Positions 18,276-28,633 are shown, numbered from the stretch's first letter. The stretch: 64,000 bases of DNA from Kitasatospora sp. NBC_01266 (GCF_036242395.1 NZ_CP108458.1:5022001-5086000); one strand, 5' to 3'. Numbers and translations: made by a program. Notes: generated by a model not told the origin, from the sequence alone.

Positions 18276-19148
18276 ATGCTGCTCATGGGCAATGGCCGTC
18301 ATCGTCGTCGTACCCAGACCGAGAAGGCGATCGCCGTGGCCGGCGTCGCCGGCGCGGGCCTGGCGGTGCCGCTGCTCACCGCGACCGCCGCGCACGCCGC
18401 TCCGGTGTCGGCCTGGGACAAGGTCGCCAACTGCGAGAGCACCAACAACTGGAGCATCAACTCGGGCAACGGCTTCTACGGCGGCCTGCAGTTCACCTCC
18501 TCCACCTGGGCCGCGTACGGCGGCACCCAGTACGCGCCGCAGGCCAATCAGGCCACCAAGGCGCAGCAGATCTCGGTCGCCGAGAAGGTGCTGGCCTCCC
18601 AGGGGCCCGGCGCCTGGCCGGTCTGCTCGGTCAAGGCCGGCCTGTCCCAGGGCGGCGCCGCCGCGACGGTGGACACCACCGCGCCGGCCGCGCAGAGCCA
18701 GCAGCAGACGCGGCCTCAGGCGCTGGCTCCCCAGGCCCCGCAGGCCAAGCCCCAGGCGCCGCAGTCCGCCGCCCCGGCCTTCCCCGGCCAGGCCGGCTGG
18801 GACGCGAAGAGCCAGGTGTACTGGTACCAGAGCGACGGCGGCTGGTTCTGGACCAGCCACCAGGGCGTGTACAACCGGTACGCCGCTCCCCAGGCACCGG
18901 TGCAGGCGCCAGTCCAGGCGCCAGTCCAGGCTCCGGTCCAGGTGCCGGTCCAGACGCCGGCCGCCGCCGTCGGCAACGCGGGCGGCTCCGGTCACGACTA
19001 CACCGTGCGGGCCGGCGACACCCTCTCGACCATCGCCCAGGCCCAGCACCTGGGCGGCGGCTGGCACCAGCTCTACCAGGACAACCAGCAGACCGTGGGC
19101 GGGAATCCGGACCTGATCATGCCCGGTCAGGTGCTGCACTTCGGCTGA
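18276..19148 (+). CDS. Resuscitation-promoting factor with LysM domain
   Basis: A 290-residue secreted protein. ATG 18276 follows GGAGAGGGA. A signal peptide of about 40 residues ends near TATAAHAA. The Rpf lysozyme-like domain follows (SAWDKVANCESTNNWSINSG, FYGGLQFTSSTWAAYGG), including the conserved Glu after NC. Rpf enzymes cleave peptidoglycan and promote spore germination. A Gln/Pro/Ala linker contains five VQ(A/V)P repeats (18898-18960), and a C-terminal LysM (YTVRAGDTLSTIAQ) binds cell wall. Expression is probably controlled by the c-di-AMP riboswitch directly upstream. Streptomyces carry several rpf paralogues, so no letter is assigned. Confidence 0.93.
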   Translation: MLLMGNGRHRRRTQTEKAIAVAGVAGAGLAVPLLTATAAHAAPVSAWDKVANCESTNNWSINSGNGFYGGLQFTSSTWAAYGGTQYAPQANQATKAQQISVAEKVLASQGPGAWPVCSVKAGLSQGGAAATVDTTAPAAQSQQQTRPQALAPQAPQAKPQAPQSAAPAFPGQAGWDAKSQVYWYQSDGGWFWTSHQGVYNRYAAPQAPVQAPVQAPVQAPVQVPVQTPAAAVGNAGGSGHDYTVRAGDTLSTIAQAQHLGGGWHQLYQDNQQTVGGNPDLIMPGQVLHFG

Positions 19149-20630
<1,482 letters not shown>

Positions 20631-20719
20631 GCAACCTCGCAGCAAGCCTGACCGATGCCCCGGCGCGCACCCCGTAGGGTGGACGCCGGGGCATCGGCGC
20701 GAGTGGGAGGGGTCAGGAG

Positions 20720-21151
20720 ATGGCAGGCTGGAAGATCCCGGGTCTGAGCGGCCGGCCGCGGTTCACCAGCCGGGCCACCGTGCTGGTCCTGGTGCTCTGC
20801 TCGCTGGTGGCGATCCTCGCGTATCCGACCCGGCAGTTCATCAACCAGCGCGACCAGATCGCCGCCCAGCGGGTCAAGGCCGAGCAGGCCCGCCGACAGG
20901 TCGAGCAGCTGACCACCGAGCTGGCCCGCTGGCAGGACCCGGAGTACGTCAAGGCCCAGGCCCGCGAGCGGCTGCACTACGCGATGCCCGGCGAGACCCC
21001 CTTCGTCTCGATCGACCCCACCCCCTCGGCCGCCGCCTCCCCGCCCTCGGGCCGAGGCTCCGCCCAGGCCGCCGCGCAGGCGGCCAAGCCCTGGTACGCC
21101 GCCGTCTGGGACTCGGTCGACGCGGCTGCCACCCCTGCCCCCGCCCCGTGA
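20720..21151 (+). CDS. FtsB/DivIC-family septum formation initiator
   Basis: A 143-residue bitopic membrane protein: a short cytoplasmic N-terminus, one membrane segment (ATVLVLVLCSLVAILAYP, about residues 19-36), then a coiled coil (INQRDQIAAQRVKAEQARRQ) and the DivIC signature WQDPEYVKAQARERLHYAMPGE. Members join FtsL and FtsQ in the divisome. In Streptomyces they act at sporulation septa and are dispensable for growth. ATG 20720 follows GGTCAGGAG. The C-terminal 40 residues are Pro/Ala-rich. It sits between eno and the DUF501 gene, 89 bases after eno. Confidence 0.9.
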   Translation: MAGWKIPGLSGRPRFTSRATVLVLVLCSLVAILAYPTRQFINQRDQIAAQRVKAEQARRQVEQLTTELARWQDPEYVKAQARERLHYAMPGETPFVSIDPTPSAAASPPSGRGSAQAAAQAAKPWYAAVWDSVDAAATPAPAP

Positions 21152-21198
21152 GAAGCCGGCCTCGTGCGAGGCCGGCCCTGTGAGAAGACAGCGCTGAC

Positions 21199-21840
21199 AT
21201 GACACTTGAGAACCAGCCGGTCGCCGACCGCGACCTGGCCGCCGTCGCGGCCCAGCTCGGCCGCGTCCCGCGCGGCACCCGGGCGGTGGCGCACCGCTGC
21301 CCGTGCGGCAACCCGGACGTGGTGGAGACCGCCCCCCGGCTGCCCGACGGCACCCCGTTCCCCACCCTGTACTACCTGACCTGCCCCAAGGCCGCCTCGC
21401 TGATCGGCACCCTGGAGGCGGACGGCGTGATGAAGGAGCAGACCGCCCGGCTCGCCGAGGACCCGGAGCTCGCCGCCGCCTACCAGAAGGCGCACGAGGA
21501 TTACATCGCCCGGCGCGACGCGATCGAGGTGCTGGAGGGCTTCCCCTCGGCCGGCGGGATGCCGGACCGGGTGAAGTGCCTGCACGTGCTGGTCGGCCAC
21601 TCGCTGGCGGCCGGCCCCGGCGTCAACCCGCTGGGTGACGAGGCGCTGGCGATGCTGCCCGAGTGGTGGCGCAAGGGCGGCTGTGTGAGCGAGCAGCAGG
21701 TCGAGGCGGGGGTCGAGGCGCTGGTGGCCCAGCGGGACGAGGCCGAGGACCACACGGCGGTGATCGCCGCCAAGGAGCGCAAGACCGCCGAGCGCGCCGC
21801 CAAGCGCCAGGCCGAGCAGCAGGACGAGGGAGAGAAGTGA
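21199..21840 (+). CDS. DUF501 domain protein
   Basis: A 213-residue protein of the actinobacterial DUF501 family. Recognisable are RVPRGTRAVAHRCPCGNPDVVET, TPFPTLYYLTCPKA and RVKCLHVLVGHSLAAGPGVNP. Cys residues in CPCG, TCPKA and KCLH are likely metal-binding, though no function is established. It always lies between the DivIC-like and Ppx/GppA genes in Streptomyces. The C-terminus is a charged helix rich in Ala, Glu and Lys. Its stop overlaps the next start (GTGA), so the two are translationally coupled. Confidence 0.9.
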   Translation: MTLENQPVADRDLAAVAAQLGRVPRGTRAVAHRCPCGNPDVVETAPRLPDGTPFPTLYYLTCPKAASLIGTLEADGVMKEQTARLAEDPELAAAYQKAHEDYIARRDAIEVLEGFPSAGGMPDRVKCLHVLVGHSLAAGPGVNPLGDEALAMLPEWWRKGGCVSEQQVEAGVEALVAQRDEAEDHTAVIAAKERKTAERAAKRQAEQQDEGEK

Positions 21841-22778
21841 GTGTCACCCGGGTCGCCGCGATCGACTGCGGCACCAACTCGATCCGCCTGCTGATCGCCG
21901 ACCTCGACCCGGCCACCGGTGCGATCACCGACCTGGACCGGCGGATGCTGATCGTCCGGCTCGGCCAGGACGTGGACCGCACCGGCCGGCTGGCCCCCGA
22001 GGCGCTGGAGCGCACCTTCGCGGCCTGCCGCGAGTACGCCGCGGTGATCGCCGAGTACCAGGTGGGGCCGGAGCGGACCCGCTTCGTGGCCACCAGCGCC
22101 TCCCGGGACGCCGAGAACAGCGCGGAGTTCACCAAGGGCGTGCGCGAGATCCTGGGCGTCGAGCCCGAGGTGGTCAGCGGCGACGAGGAGGCCCAGCTCT
22201 CCTTCACCGGCGCCACCAAGGAGCTGGCCGGCGCCGCCGTGCCCGCGCCGTACCTGGTCTTCGACCTGGGCGGCGGTTCGACCGAGTTCGTGCTGGGCGG
22301 CGCGCAGGTGCACGCGGCCCGCTCGGTGGACATCGGCTGCGTGCGGCTGACCGAGCGGCACTTCGCCGGCTCGCAGGTGCCGACGGCCGATCAGATCGCG
22401 GCGGCCAGGGCGGACATCGAGGCGGCCCTCGACCAGGCCGCCGAGGTGGTCCCGCTGACCGAGGCGGCCTCGCTGGTGGGCCTGGCCGGGACGGTCACCA
22501 CGGTGGCCGCCATCGCGCTCGGCCTGCCGGAGTACGACTCCACCGCCGTGCACCACTCCCGGCTGTCGTCGGCGCAGGTCCGCGAGGTGACCGAACGGCT
22601 GCTCGCGGCCACCCACGCGGAGCGGGCCGCGATCCCGGTGATGCACCCGGGCCGGGTGGACGTGATCGGGGCCGGCGCGCTGGTGCTGCTCTCGATCATG
22701 GAGCGGACCGGGGCCGAGGAACTGGTGGTCAGCGAGCACGACATCCTGGACGGGATCGCCTGGAGCGCGGCGGTCTGA
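21837..22778 (+). CDS. Exopolyphosphatase / ppGpp phosphohydrolase (Ppx/GppA family)
   Basis: A 313-residue protein. GTG 21837 overlaps the DUF501 stop by 4 bases and has GAGGGAGA upstream. The actin-like ATPase fold is seen in AIDCGTNSIRLLIAD (phosphate-1 loop), VATSASRDAENS, SGDEEAQLSF and FDLGGGSTEFVLG (phosphate-2 loop). Family members release phosphate from polyphosphate or convert pppGpp to ppGpp. At this short length it is the actinobacterial Ppx1/Ppx2 type without the C-terminal HD domain. It is the last gene of the eno-linked run, before a hairpin at 22833. Confidence 0.92.
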   Translation: MSVTRVAAIDCGTNSIRLLIADLDPATGAITDLDRRMLIVRLGQDVDRTGRLAPEALERTFAACREYAAVIAEYQVGPERTRFVATSASRDAENSAEFTKGVREILGVEPEVVSGDEEAQLSFTGATKELAGAAVPAPYLVFDLGGGSTEFVLGGAQVHAARSVDIGCVRLTERHFAGSQVPTADQIAAARADIEAALDQAAEVVPLTEAASLVGLAGTVTTVAAIALGLPEYDSTAVHHSRLSSAQVREVTERLLAATHAERAAIPVMHPGRVDVIGAGALVLLSIMERTGAEELVVSEHDILDGIAWSAAV

Positions 22779-22832
22779 GGACGTGTCGGCTCGCGGTCCA
22801 CTGGTGTCCCACCAGTCGGATCCCTCGATGGA

Positions 22833-22873
22833 CACTCGGCCGGGCCGCCCGATGGCGGCGACCCGGCCGGGTG
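22833..22873 (+). terminator. Hairpin after ppx/gppA
   Basis: CACTCGGCCGGGCCGCC pairs with GGCGGCGACCCGGCCGGGTG with one bulge and one or two mismatches. A plausible terminator. Confidence 0.45.
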
Positions 22874-23178
22874 CCGCGAGAAAGTTCGTGAATTTCTTCA
22901 CATGGCGAATCGGACATTCGGCTCAGTCCGCGGGGCGGTTCGTCCGGATTGCGAGAGTGAAGGTCGGCGGTCGCGGCGGCCCGATGGATCCCAGGCGGGG
23001 TTCCGGATACGCCAGCGAAATCGAAACGGCGCTCGGGAACCTCGGTGCGGGGCGGATCGTTGCTGCTCAGCAGGGCGAGTGGAATCCAAACCTCCGTACG
23101 GGTCCGCCGGGGCCCCGTTGAGCGGCCCTCAAGTCCCGAGGTGTGGGCGGGCAGTGTAGCAGAGGCTGTCCAGATCCT

Positions 23179-23194
23179 TGTGACGGGCCTCACG
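23179..23194 (+). promoter_or_regulatory. Probable Rex (NADH-sensing repressor) operator of ndh
   Basis: TGTGACGGGCCTCACG: the GTGA-N6-TCAC core matches the Streptomyces Rex operator (TGTGAACGCGTTCACA) in both half-sites and spacing. It lies 36 bases before the ndh start. Rex control of ndh is known in Streptomyces coelicolor. Confidence 0.65.
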
Positions 23195-23229
23195 AATGGT
23201 GCTCCGACCGGTGCTGGATACTTTCCGAT

Positions 23230-24603
23230 ATGAGCACCACGGAGCGTCCTCGCATCCTCATTGTCGGCGGTGGTTACGTCGGCCTGTATGCCGCGATGCG
23301 CATCCTCAAGAAGATGCGCTACGGGGAGGCGACCGTCACGGTCGTCGACCCGCGGTCGTACATGACGTACCTGCCCTTCCTTCCCGAGGCGGCCGGCGGC
23401 AACGTCGCGCCCCGCAACCTCGTCGCACCGCTGCGCAGCGCCCTGAAGAAGGCGGAGGTGCTCACCGGTCACGTGACCGCTGTGGACCACGCCCGCAAGG
23501 TCGCCACCATCGCGCCGCTGGCCGGCGACAGCTACGAGCTGCCCTTCGACTACCTCGTCGTGGCCACCGGCTCGGTCTCCCGCACCTTCCCGATCCCCGG
23601 CCTCGCCGAGCACGGCATCGGCATGAAGACGGTCGAGGAGGCGATCAGCCTCCGCAACCACGTCATGGCGCAGCTGGACAAGGCCGAGTCCACCACGGAC
23701 CCGGAGATCCGGCGCAAGGCCCTCACCTTCGTGATCATCGGCGGCGGCTTCGCCGGCGTCGAGACCATCGCCGAGGTCGAGGACATGGCCCGGGACGCGG
23801 CGAAGATCTACAAGACCGTCAGCCGCGACGACATGCGCTTCATCCTGGTCGAGGCGGCCAACCGGATCCTGCCCGAGATGGGCCCGGACCTCGGCCTGTG
23901 GACCAAGCAGAAGCTCGAAGAGCGCAACATCGAGATCTACATCGAGACCTCGATGGACTCCTGCGTCGACCAGCACGTGGTGCTGAAGAACGGCGTCGAG
24001 GCCGACGCGGCCACCATCGTGTGGACCGCGGGCGTCAAGCCCAACCCGGTGGTCGCCAACTTCGGCCTGCCGCTGGGCCCGCGCGGCCACATCGACACCG
24101 CCCCGACGCTGCAGGTCCAGGGCTTCGACAACGTCTGGTCGGCCGGCGACAACTCGCAGGTGCCGGACCTGGCCGCCGGTGAGGGCGCCTGGTGCCCGCC
24201 GAACGCCCAGCACGCGGTGCGCCAGGCCGTGGTCCTCGGTGACAACGTGATCTCCGGTATGCGCGGCTTCCCGCAGCAGGAGTACAAGCACAAGAACCTC
24301 GGTGCGGTCGCCGGTCTGGGCCTGCACAAGGGCGTGGCGATCCTCTTCGGCAAGTACAAGCTGAAGGGCCGTCCGGCCTGGTGGTTCCACCGCCTGTACC
24401 ACGGCAGCCGGGTGCCGACCATGAACCGCAAGGTCCGGGTCTTCACCGACTGGACGCTCGCGATGTTCCTCAAGCGCGAGACGGTCGGCCTCTCCGAGAT
24501 GGAGAAGCCGTTCGGTGCCTTCCAGGAGGTCACCGTCTCCGTCCCGGCGCCGGCCGCTCCCGCCGAGGCCGAGAAGGCCGACAAGGCGCTCGCGAGCAAG
24601 TAA
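23230..24603 (+). CDS. ndh: Type II NADH dehydrogenase (NAD(P)/FAD-dependent oxidoreductase)
   Basis: A 457-residue flavoprotein. ATG 23230 was chosen because the FAD fold starts at once: ILIVGGGYVGLYAA (GxGxxG dinucleotide motif). Further motifs are MTYLPFLPEAAGG, FVIIGGGFAGVETIAEVEDM (second Rossmann fold, NADH), IVWTAGVKPNP, and VWSAGDNSQVPD (FAD-binding). NDH-2 oxidises NADH and reduces menaquinone at the membrane without pumping protons. The hydrophobic/amphipathic C-terminus (RKVRVFTDWTLAMFLKRET) would anchor it. A Rex-type operator upstream fits redox control. The tail ends in an Ala/Glu/Lys stretch. Confidence 0.92.
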   Translation: MSTTERPRILIVGGGYVGLYAAMRILKKMRYGEATVTVVDPRSYMTYLPFLPEAAGGNVAPRNLVAPLRSALKKAEVLTGHVTAVDHARKVATIAPLAGDSYELPFDYLVVATGSVSRTFPIPGLAEHGIGMKTVEEAISLRNHVMAQLDKAESTTDPEIRRKALTFVIIGGGFAGVETIAEVEDMARDAAKIYKTVSRDDMRFILVEAANRILPEMGPDLGLWTKQKLEERNIEIYIETSMDSCVDQHVVLKNGVEADAATIVWTAGVKPNPVVANFGLPLGPRGHIDTAPTLQVQGFDNVWSAGDNSQVPDLAAGEGAWCPPNAQHAVRQAVVLGDNVISGMRGFPQQEYKHKNLGAVAGLGLHKGVAILFGKYKLKGRPAWWFHRLYHGSRVPTMNRKVRVFTDWTLAMFLKRETVGLSEMEKPFGAFQEVTVSVPAPAAPAEAEKADKALASK

Positions 24604-24724
24604 GCGACTGACCCCCGGCCGTAGGGAGCCGGGATGTGAGTCGGAGGCCCTCCGCCCGGCAGCGTCGCCGGACCACGACCTCCGTGGTGCTCAGCCGGCC
24701 GTGCGACCGGGCGGAGTACGAACC

Positions 24725-24756
24725 GCAGTACCAGCAGGACGCAGTACCAGCAGGAC
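24725..24756. repeat. Tandem 16-bp repeat (two copies)
   Basis: GCAGTACCAGCAGGAC occurs twice head to tail between ndh and its terminator. A small local duplication. Confidence 0.85.
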
Positions 24757-24762
24757 AGCGTG

Positions 24763-24804
24763 AAAGGCCCCGGCCGGTGGCGAGGACCACCGGCCGGGGC
24801 CTTT
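24763..24804. terminator. Bidirectional terminator between ndh and the ABC permease
   Basis: A perfect 18-base stem (AAAGGCCCCGGCCGGTGG and complement) with a 6-base loop and a T-run on each strand, between two convergent genes. Confidence 0.88.
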
Positions 24805-24832
24805 TCGGCTGCCCGGGCCCGTCGACGGGGCG

Positions 24833-27421
24833 TCAGGCGGCCTTGATGCTCTCCAGGATGTCCAGCCTCGCGGCCCGCCGGGACGGCCAGATGGCCGCCA
24901 CCAGGCCGACCACCCCGGCCAGCACCAGGAAGAGCAGCAGCTTGCCGTACGGCAGCACGGTGCTCAGTCCGGTGACCGAGTCCTTCAGCGTGCCGTTCAC
25001 CGCCCAGGCCAGGAAGCAGCCCAGGCCCAGGCCCAGCACCGCGCCGAAGAGCGAGATCACCACCGACTCCAGCTGGACCATCCGCTTGACCTTGGCCCGG
25101 TCCAGGCCGATCGCCCGCAGCATCCCGATCTCGCGCTTGCGCTCGAAGACCGACATCGCCATGGTGTTGACCACGCCCAGCACGGCCACCAGGACCGACA
25201 TCGCCAGCAGGCCGTAGAGCATGTTGAGCGCGAACGAGATGACCGAGCTGGCCTGGTCGCGCAGGTCCGCCTTGCTCTGCACCTCGATCAGCGGGTTGTC
25301 GCCGCCGGCCGCGGTCAGCGCCCGCTCCAGCGCCGGGCTCGGCCCGTCGGCGCCCTTGACCAGCACCTGGCCGTAGTCGTCGGTCGCGCCGTGGCCGGCC
25401 AGCGCCGCGTTGCTCATGGCCATCTCGCTGATCATCGGGTTGCGCTGGTAGATGCCGCCGACCGTGAGGCTGCCGCTGCGGCCGTCCGGGAAGGTGGCCG
25501 GCACGGTGCTGCCCACGCTCAGGTGGCTGCTCTGCGCGACGACCGTGTCGACCAGCAGCTGCCCCTGGTCCAGCGCGGCCTCGGAGCCGGCGGTCATGGT
25601 CAGCGTGAGCAACTGCCCGGCCTGCGCCGGGTCCACGCCGGTGACCTGGGAGTGCGAGCCGGCGATGGTGAAGCCGACGGTGTCGATCGGCGAGGCGGCG
25701 GCGACCCCGGGGGTCTTCCTGACCTGGTCGACGATGGACTGCGAGAGGGGCAGGCCGTTGGACATCTGCACCGCGTAGTCGGCCTTCAGCGAGTCGCCGA
25801 CCGCCTTGTCCAACCAGCCGTTCAGCGAGGCGCCCAGCACGGACAGCGCGCTGACCAGGGTCAGGCCGATGGTGAGGGCGGCGGCGGTGGCGGCGGTCCG
25901 GCGCGGGTTGCGCACCGCGTTCTGCTGGGCCAGCTTGCCGGAGACCCCGAAGAGCCTGCTGAGCAGCGGGCCGATCAGCGCGATCAGCGGGCGGGAGAGC
26001 AGCGGGATCAGGATGAAGATGCCGATCAGCGCGGCTCCCGCGCCGCCGGCCACCAGCTCCCGGCCGCCGCTGCCGGCCGCCGCGCCGCCGAGGATCAGCG
26101 CCACACCGGCGGCGGTGATCACCCCGCCGATGCTGTTGCGCACCAGCAGCCCCTTCTGGGAGGCCGGCTGGTCGCCGCTGCTCATCGCCGCCACCGGGGC
26201 GATCCGGGCCGCCCGGCGGGCCGGCAGCAGCGCCGAGACCACCGTGACCAGGACACCGACCAGCAGCGCGGTCAGCACGGTGGCCGGCGAGACGACCAGC
26301 GGGCCCGACGGCGTGTTGCCGCTGCCCAGCTGCCCCACCAGCGCCTGCATCCCGGCCCCGATCCCGATGCCGGCCAGCAGACCGGCCACCGAGGAGAGCA
26401 GGCCGATCAGCACGGCCTCCAGCAGCACCGAGCGGGTGACCTGCTTGCGGCTGGCCCCGATCGCCCGCAGCAGGGCCAACTCCCTGGTGCGCTGGGCGAC
26501 CAGCATGGTGAAGGTGTTGGCGATGATGAAGATGCCGACGAAGAGCGAGATGCCAGCGAAGGCCAGCAGCATGGTGCGGATGCTGCCCATGGTCTGGGAG
26601 ACCAGCTGCCGCTGGTCGGACTGGAGTTGGTCGGCGGTCTTGGCGGTGATGTGGTCGGGGTGCCCGATGGCCTGGTCGACCTCGGTCAGCAGGGTGTCCT
26701 GGCTGGTGCCGGGCGCGGCGGTGAGCGAGATCTCGGAGAACCGCCCCGGCGCCAGCAGCAGGCGCTGCGCGCTGGCGGTGTCGAAGAGCACCAGCGGGGC
26801 GCCGGCCGAGACCCTGGGGTCGTCGGTGGTGAAGATGCCGGTGAGGGTGGCGTTCATGGCCGGGCCGTTGGTGGCCACCCGGACGGTGTCGCCGACGTGG
26901 TAGCCGGCCTTGTCGGCGCTCTGCCGGTCCAGCGCGATCTCGCCGGACTTCTGCGGCCCGCGGCCCTCGGCCATCGGGTAGCGGGGGTCCTGACCGGCGC
27001 TGTCCGGTACGTAGTTGGCGCCGGTGGAGCCGCCGTCCTGGCCGATCGCCTTGCCCTGCTTGTCCGCGACGGCGGCGAAGCTGGAGACGGTGCCGCGGCT
27101 GCTCGCCACCCCCGGCAGCTTGCCGAGCTGCGCGAGGGTGGCGGCGGTGAGCCCGGGGTCACCGGGCCCGGTCTGCTCGGACCCGGCGCCGGCGGACCCC
27201 GCGTCGGTGGACTGCGAGCCGGTGGACTGCGCGCCGGTGTCGGAGACCAGCACGGAGAGGTCGGAGTAGCTCTTGGAGTAGCTGTTCTTCAGCGCCGACC
27301 CGAAGGTGTCGGAGAAGACCATGGTGCCGGCCACGAAGGCGGTGCCCAGCAGCACGGCCAGCGCGGTCATCAGCAGGCGGCCCTTGTGGGCCAGCACGTT
27401 GCGCAACGCGGTGCGGTACAT
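24833..27421 (-). CDS. FtsX/MacB-family ABC transporter permease
   Basis: An 862-residue permease, ATG 27421. It has an N-terminal membrane helix (GRLLMTALAVLLGTAFVAGTM), an extracytoplasmic MacB-PCD region, an FtsX core with three helices near residues 280-400, and a duplicated second half (NAVRNPRRTAATAAALTIGLT, then a second PCD region and FtsX core ending AARLDILESIKAA). This two-half layout is typical of actinobacterial exporters of the LolCDE/MacB type acting on envelope peptides or lipids. The ATPase gene lies 15 bases upstream on the same strand, so they form one operon. The substrate is unknown. Confidence 0.9.
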   Translation of the reverse strand: MYRTALRNVLAHKGRLLMTALAVLLGTAFVAGTMVFSDTFGSALKNSYSKSYSDLSVLVSDTGAQSTGSQSTDAGSAGAGSEQTGPGDPGLTAATLAQLGKLPGVASSRGTVSSFAAVADKQGKAIGQDGGSTGANYVPDSAGQDPRYPMAEGRGPQKSGEIALDRQSADKAGYHVGDTVRVATNGPAMNATLTGIFTTDDPRVSAGAPLVLFDTASAQRLLLAPGRFSEISLTAAPGTSQDTLLTEVDQAIGHPDHITAKTADQLQSDQRQLVSQTMGSIRTMLLAFAGISLFVGIFIIANTFTMLVAQRTRELALLRAIGASRKQVTRSVLLEAVLIGLLSSVAGLLAGIGIGAGMQALVGQLGSGNTPSGPLVVSPATVLTALLVGVLVTVVSALLPARRAARIAPVAAMSSGDQPASQKGLLVRNSIGGVITAAGVALILGGAAAGSGGRELVAGGAGAALIGIFILIPLLSRPLIALIGPLLSRLFGVSGKLAQQNAVRNPRRTAATAAALTIGLTLVSALSVLGASLNGWLDKAVGDSLKADYAVQMSNGLPLSQSIVDQVRKTPGVAAASPIDTVGFTIAGSHSQVTGVDPAQAGQLLTLTMTAGSEAALDQGQLLVDTVVAQSSHLSVGSTVPATFPDGRSGSLTVGGIYQRNPMISEMAMSNAALAGHGATDDYGQVLVKGADGPSPALERALTAAGGDNPLIEVQSKADLRDQASSVISFALNMLYGLLAMSVLVAVLGVVNTMAMSVFERKREIGMLRAIGLDRAKVKRMVQLESVVISLFGAVLGLGLGCFLAWAVNGTLKDSVTGLSTVLPYGKLLLFLVLAGVVGLVAAIWPSRRAARLDILESIKAA

Positions 27422-27436
27422 GGTGTGTCAGGCCCT

Positions 27437-28207
27437 TCAGCTGGTGCGGCCCTTGGCGTCGAAACGACGCATCCGGTCCAGGACGGCGTCGGCGGTGGGG
27501 TCGCTCAGCTCGTCGACGATCCGGCCGTCGGCGAGGAAGACGACCCGGTCCGCGTAGGAGGCGGCCACCGGGTCGTGGGTCACCATCACCACGGTCTGGC
27601 CCAGTTCGCGTACCGAGTTGCGCAGGAAGGAGAGGATCTCCGCGCCGGAGCGGGAGTCGAGGTTGCCGGTGGGCTCGTCGGCGAAGACGATCTCCGGCCG
27701 ACCGGCCAACGCCCGGGCGCAGGCCACCCGCTGCTGCTGGCCGCCGGAGAGCTGGCTGGGGCGGTGCGAGAGCCGGCCGGACAGGCCGACGGTCTCCACC
27801 ACCGCGTCCAGCCAGGCCTTGTCCACCTTGCGGCCCGCGATGTCCATCGGCAGCGTGACGTTCTCCAACGCGGTGAGCGTGGGCAGCAGGTTGAAGGCCT
27901 GGAAGATGAAGCCGATCTTGTCCCGGCGCAGTTGGGTCAACTGCTTGTCCTTCAGGCCGACCAGCTCGGTCTCGCCGATCGTGGCCGAGCCGGAGGTGAC
28001 CGCGTCCAGCCCTGCCATGCAGTGCATCAGGGTGGACTTGCCGGAGCCCGAGGGGCCCATGATCGCGGTGAACTCACCCTGCCGGAACTCGACATCCACC
28101 TCGTCCAGCGCCACCACCCGGGTCTCACCGGAGCCGTACACCTTGCTCAGCCGCACGGCGCGGGCGGCGGCCCGGCCGGTTCGGACGGCGGCGGTCGTCG
28201 TGGTCAC
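27437..28207 (-). CDS. ABC transporter ATP-binding protein (MacB/LolD type)
   Basis: A 256-residue ATPase. GTG 28207 with AGGAG five bases upstream was chosen over longer frames reaching 28618. Motifs are Walker A GPSGSGKST, the Q-loop IFQAFNLLPTLTALENV, the ABC signature LSGGQQQRVACARAL, Walker B EIVFADEPTGNLD, and the switch His in VVMVTHDP. It powers the FtsX-type permease just downstream. The first 25 residues are an Ala/Thr/Arg-rich extension before the domain. Confidence 0.94.
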   Translation of the reverse strand: MTTTTAAVRTGRAAARAVRLSKVYGSGETRVVALDEVDVEFRQGEFTAIMGPSGSGKSTLMHCMAGLDAVTSGSATIGETELVGLKDKQLTQLRRDKIGFIFQAFNLLPTLTALENVTLPMDIAGRKVDKAWLDAVVETVGLSGRLSHRPSQLSGGQQQRVACARALAGRPEIVFADEPTGNLDSRSGAEILSFLRNSVRELGQTVVMVTHDPVAASYADRVVFLADGRIVDELSDPTADAVLDRMRRFDAKGRTS

Positions 28208-28535
28208 GGGTACTCCTAGGGGTCGGCCGTCGGGCAGTGCGGGGTGACGGTGGTTCGTTGCGGTATGTCCCTTCATGTTCTCCGCCGATCGCGCCGGATT
28301 CGTCGCCCCGGCGGACGGTTGGACCGCGGCCCGCAGGCTTACCCGACGGCCTCCGTTCTCCTCCTGCGGTATGACACGACCCCGGGTGGCCGGATCCGGC
28401 GGTTCCGCTGGCCGAATTGCGAACAGTTCGTCAGATGGCAAGGAAACATGACAACTTCCCCGCCAAGGAACATGCGCAAGAGGGATCGGGGCGACTAGGC
28501 TCAGGGGTAGCTCGCACATGGGCCCAGCGCTCCCC
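28208..28535. other. Divergent region between ABC ATPase and bldA
   Basis: No gene is supported. The right end holds TAGGCT at 28496-28501, a vegetative-type -10 box placed to start the tRNA transcript about 28 bases before the mature 5' end. Control elements for the ABC operon are not recognisable. Confidence 0.5.
28496..28501 (+). promoter_or_regulatory. Candidate -10 box of the tRNA-Leu(UAA) gene
   Basis: TAGGCT 35 bases upstream of the tRNA. The -35 region is not clear. Confidence 0.4.
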
Positions 28536-28620
28536 GCCCGGATGGTGGAACGCAGACACGGGCAGCTTAAAACTGCTTGGCCGCGAGGCCGTGCCGGTTC
28601 GAGTCCGGCTCCGGGCACCA
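28536..28620 (+). tRNA. bldA: tRNA-Leu (anticodon UAA), bldA
   Basis: An 85-base class II tRNA. The acceptor arm GCCCGGA pairs with TCCGGGC, followed by A and an encoded CCA (28618-28620). The anticodon loop is CTTAAAA (28566-28572), giving anticodon UAA at 28568-28570. A long variable arm (TTGGCCGCGAGGCC) and the T-arm GCCGGTTCGAGTCCGGC follow. In Streptomyces the sole tRNA reading the rare UUA codon is bldA, which gates sporulation and antibiotic genes. By eye I found no in-frame TTA codon in the genes of this window. Confidence 0.95.
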
Positions 28621-28633
28621 GGTCGGCGAACGT

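Larger units (their letters stand above)
22779..23229. other. Intergenic region between ppx/gppA and ndh
   Basis: No supported gene. It holds a candidate terminator at 22833-22873, about 300 bases of plain sequence, and the ndh control region with a Rex-like operator at 23179-23194. Confidence 0.6.

Noticed and set aside
22729-24402. 557-aa minus-strand frame opposite ndh
   Set aside because: Opposite a certain gene. Leu/Val/Asp-rich mirror composition without motifs.
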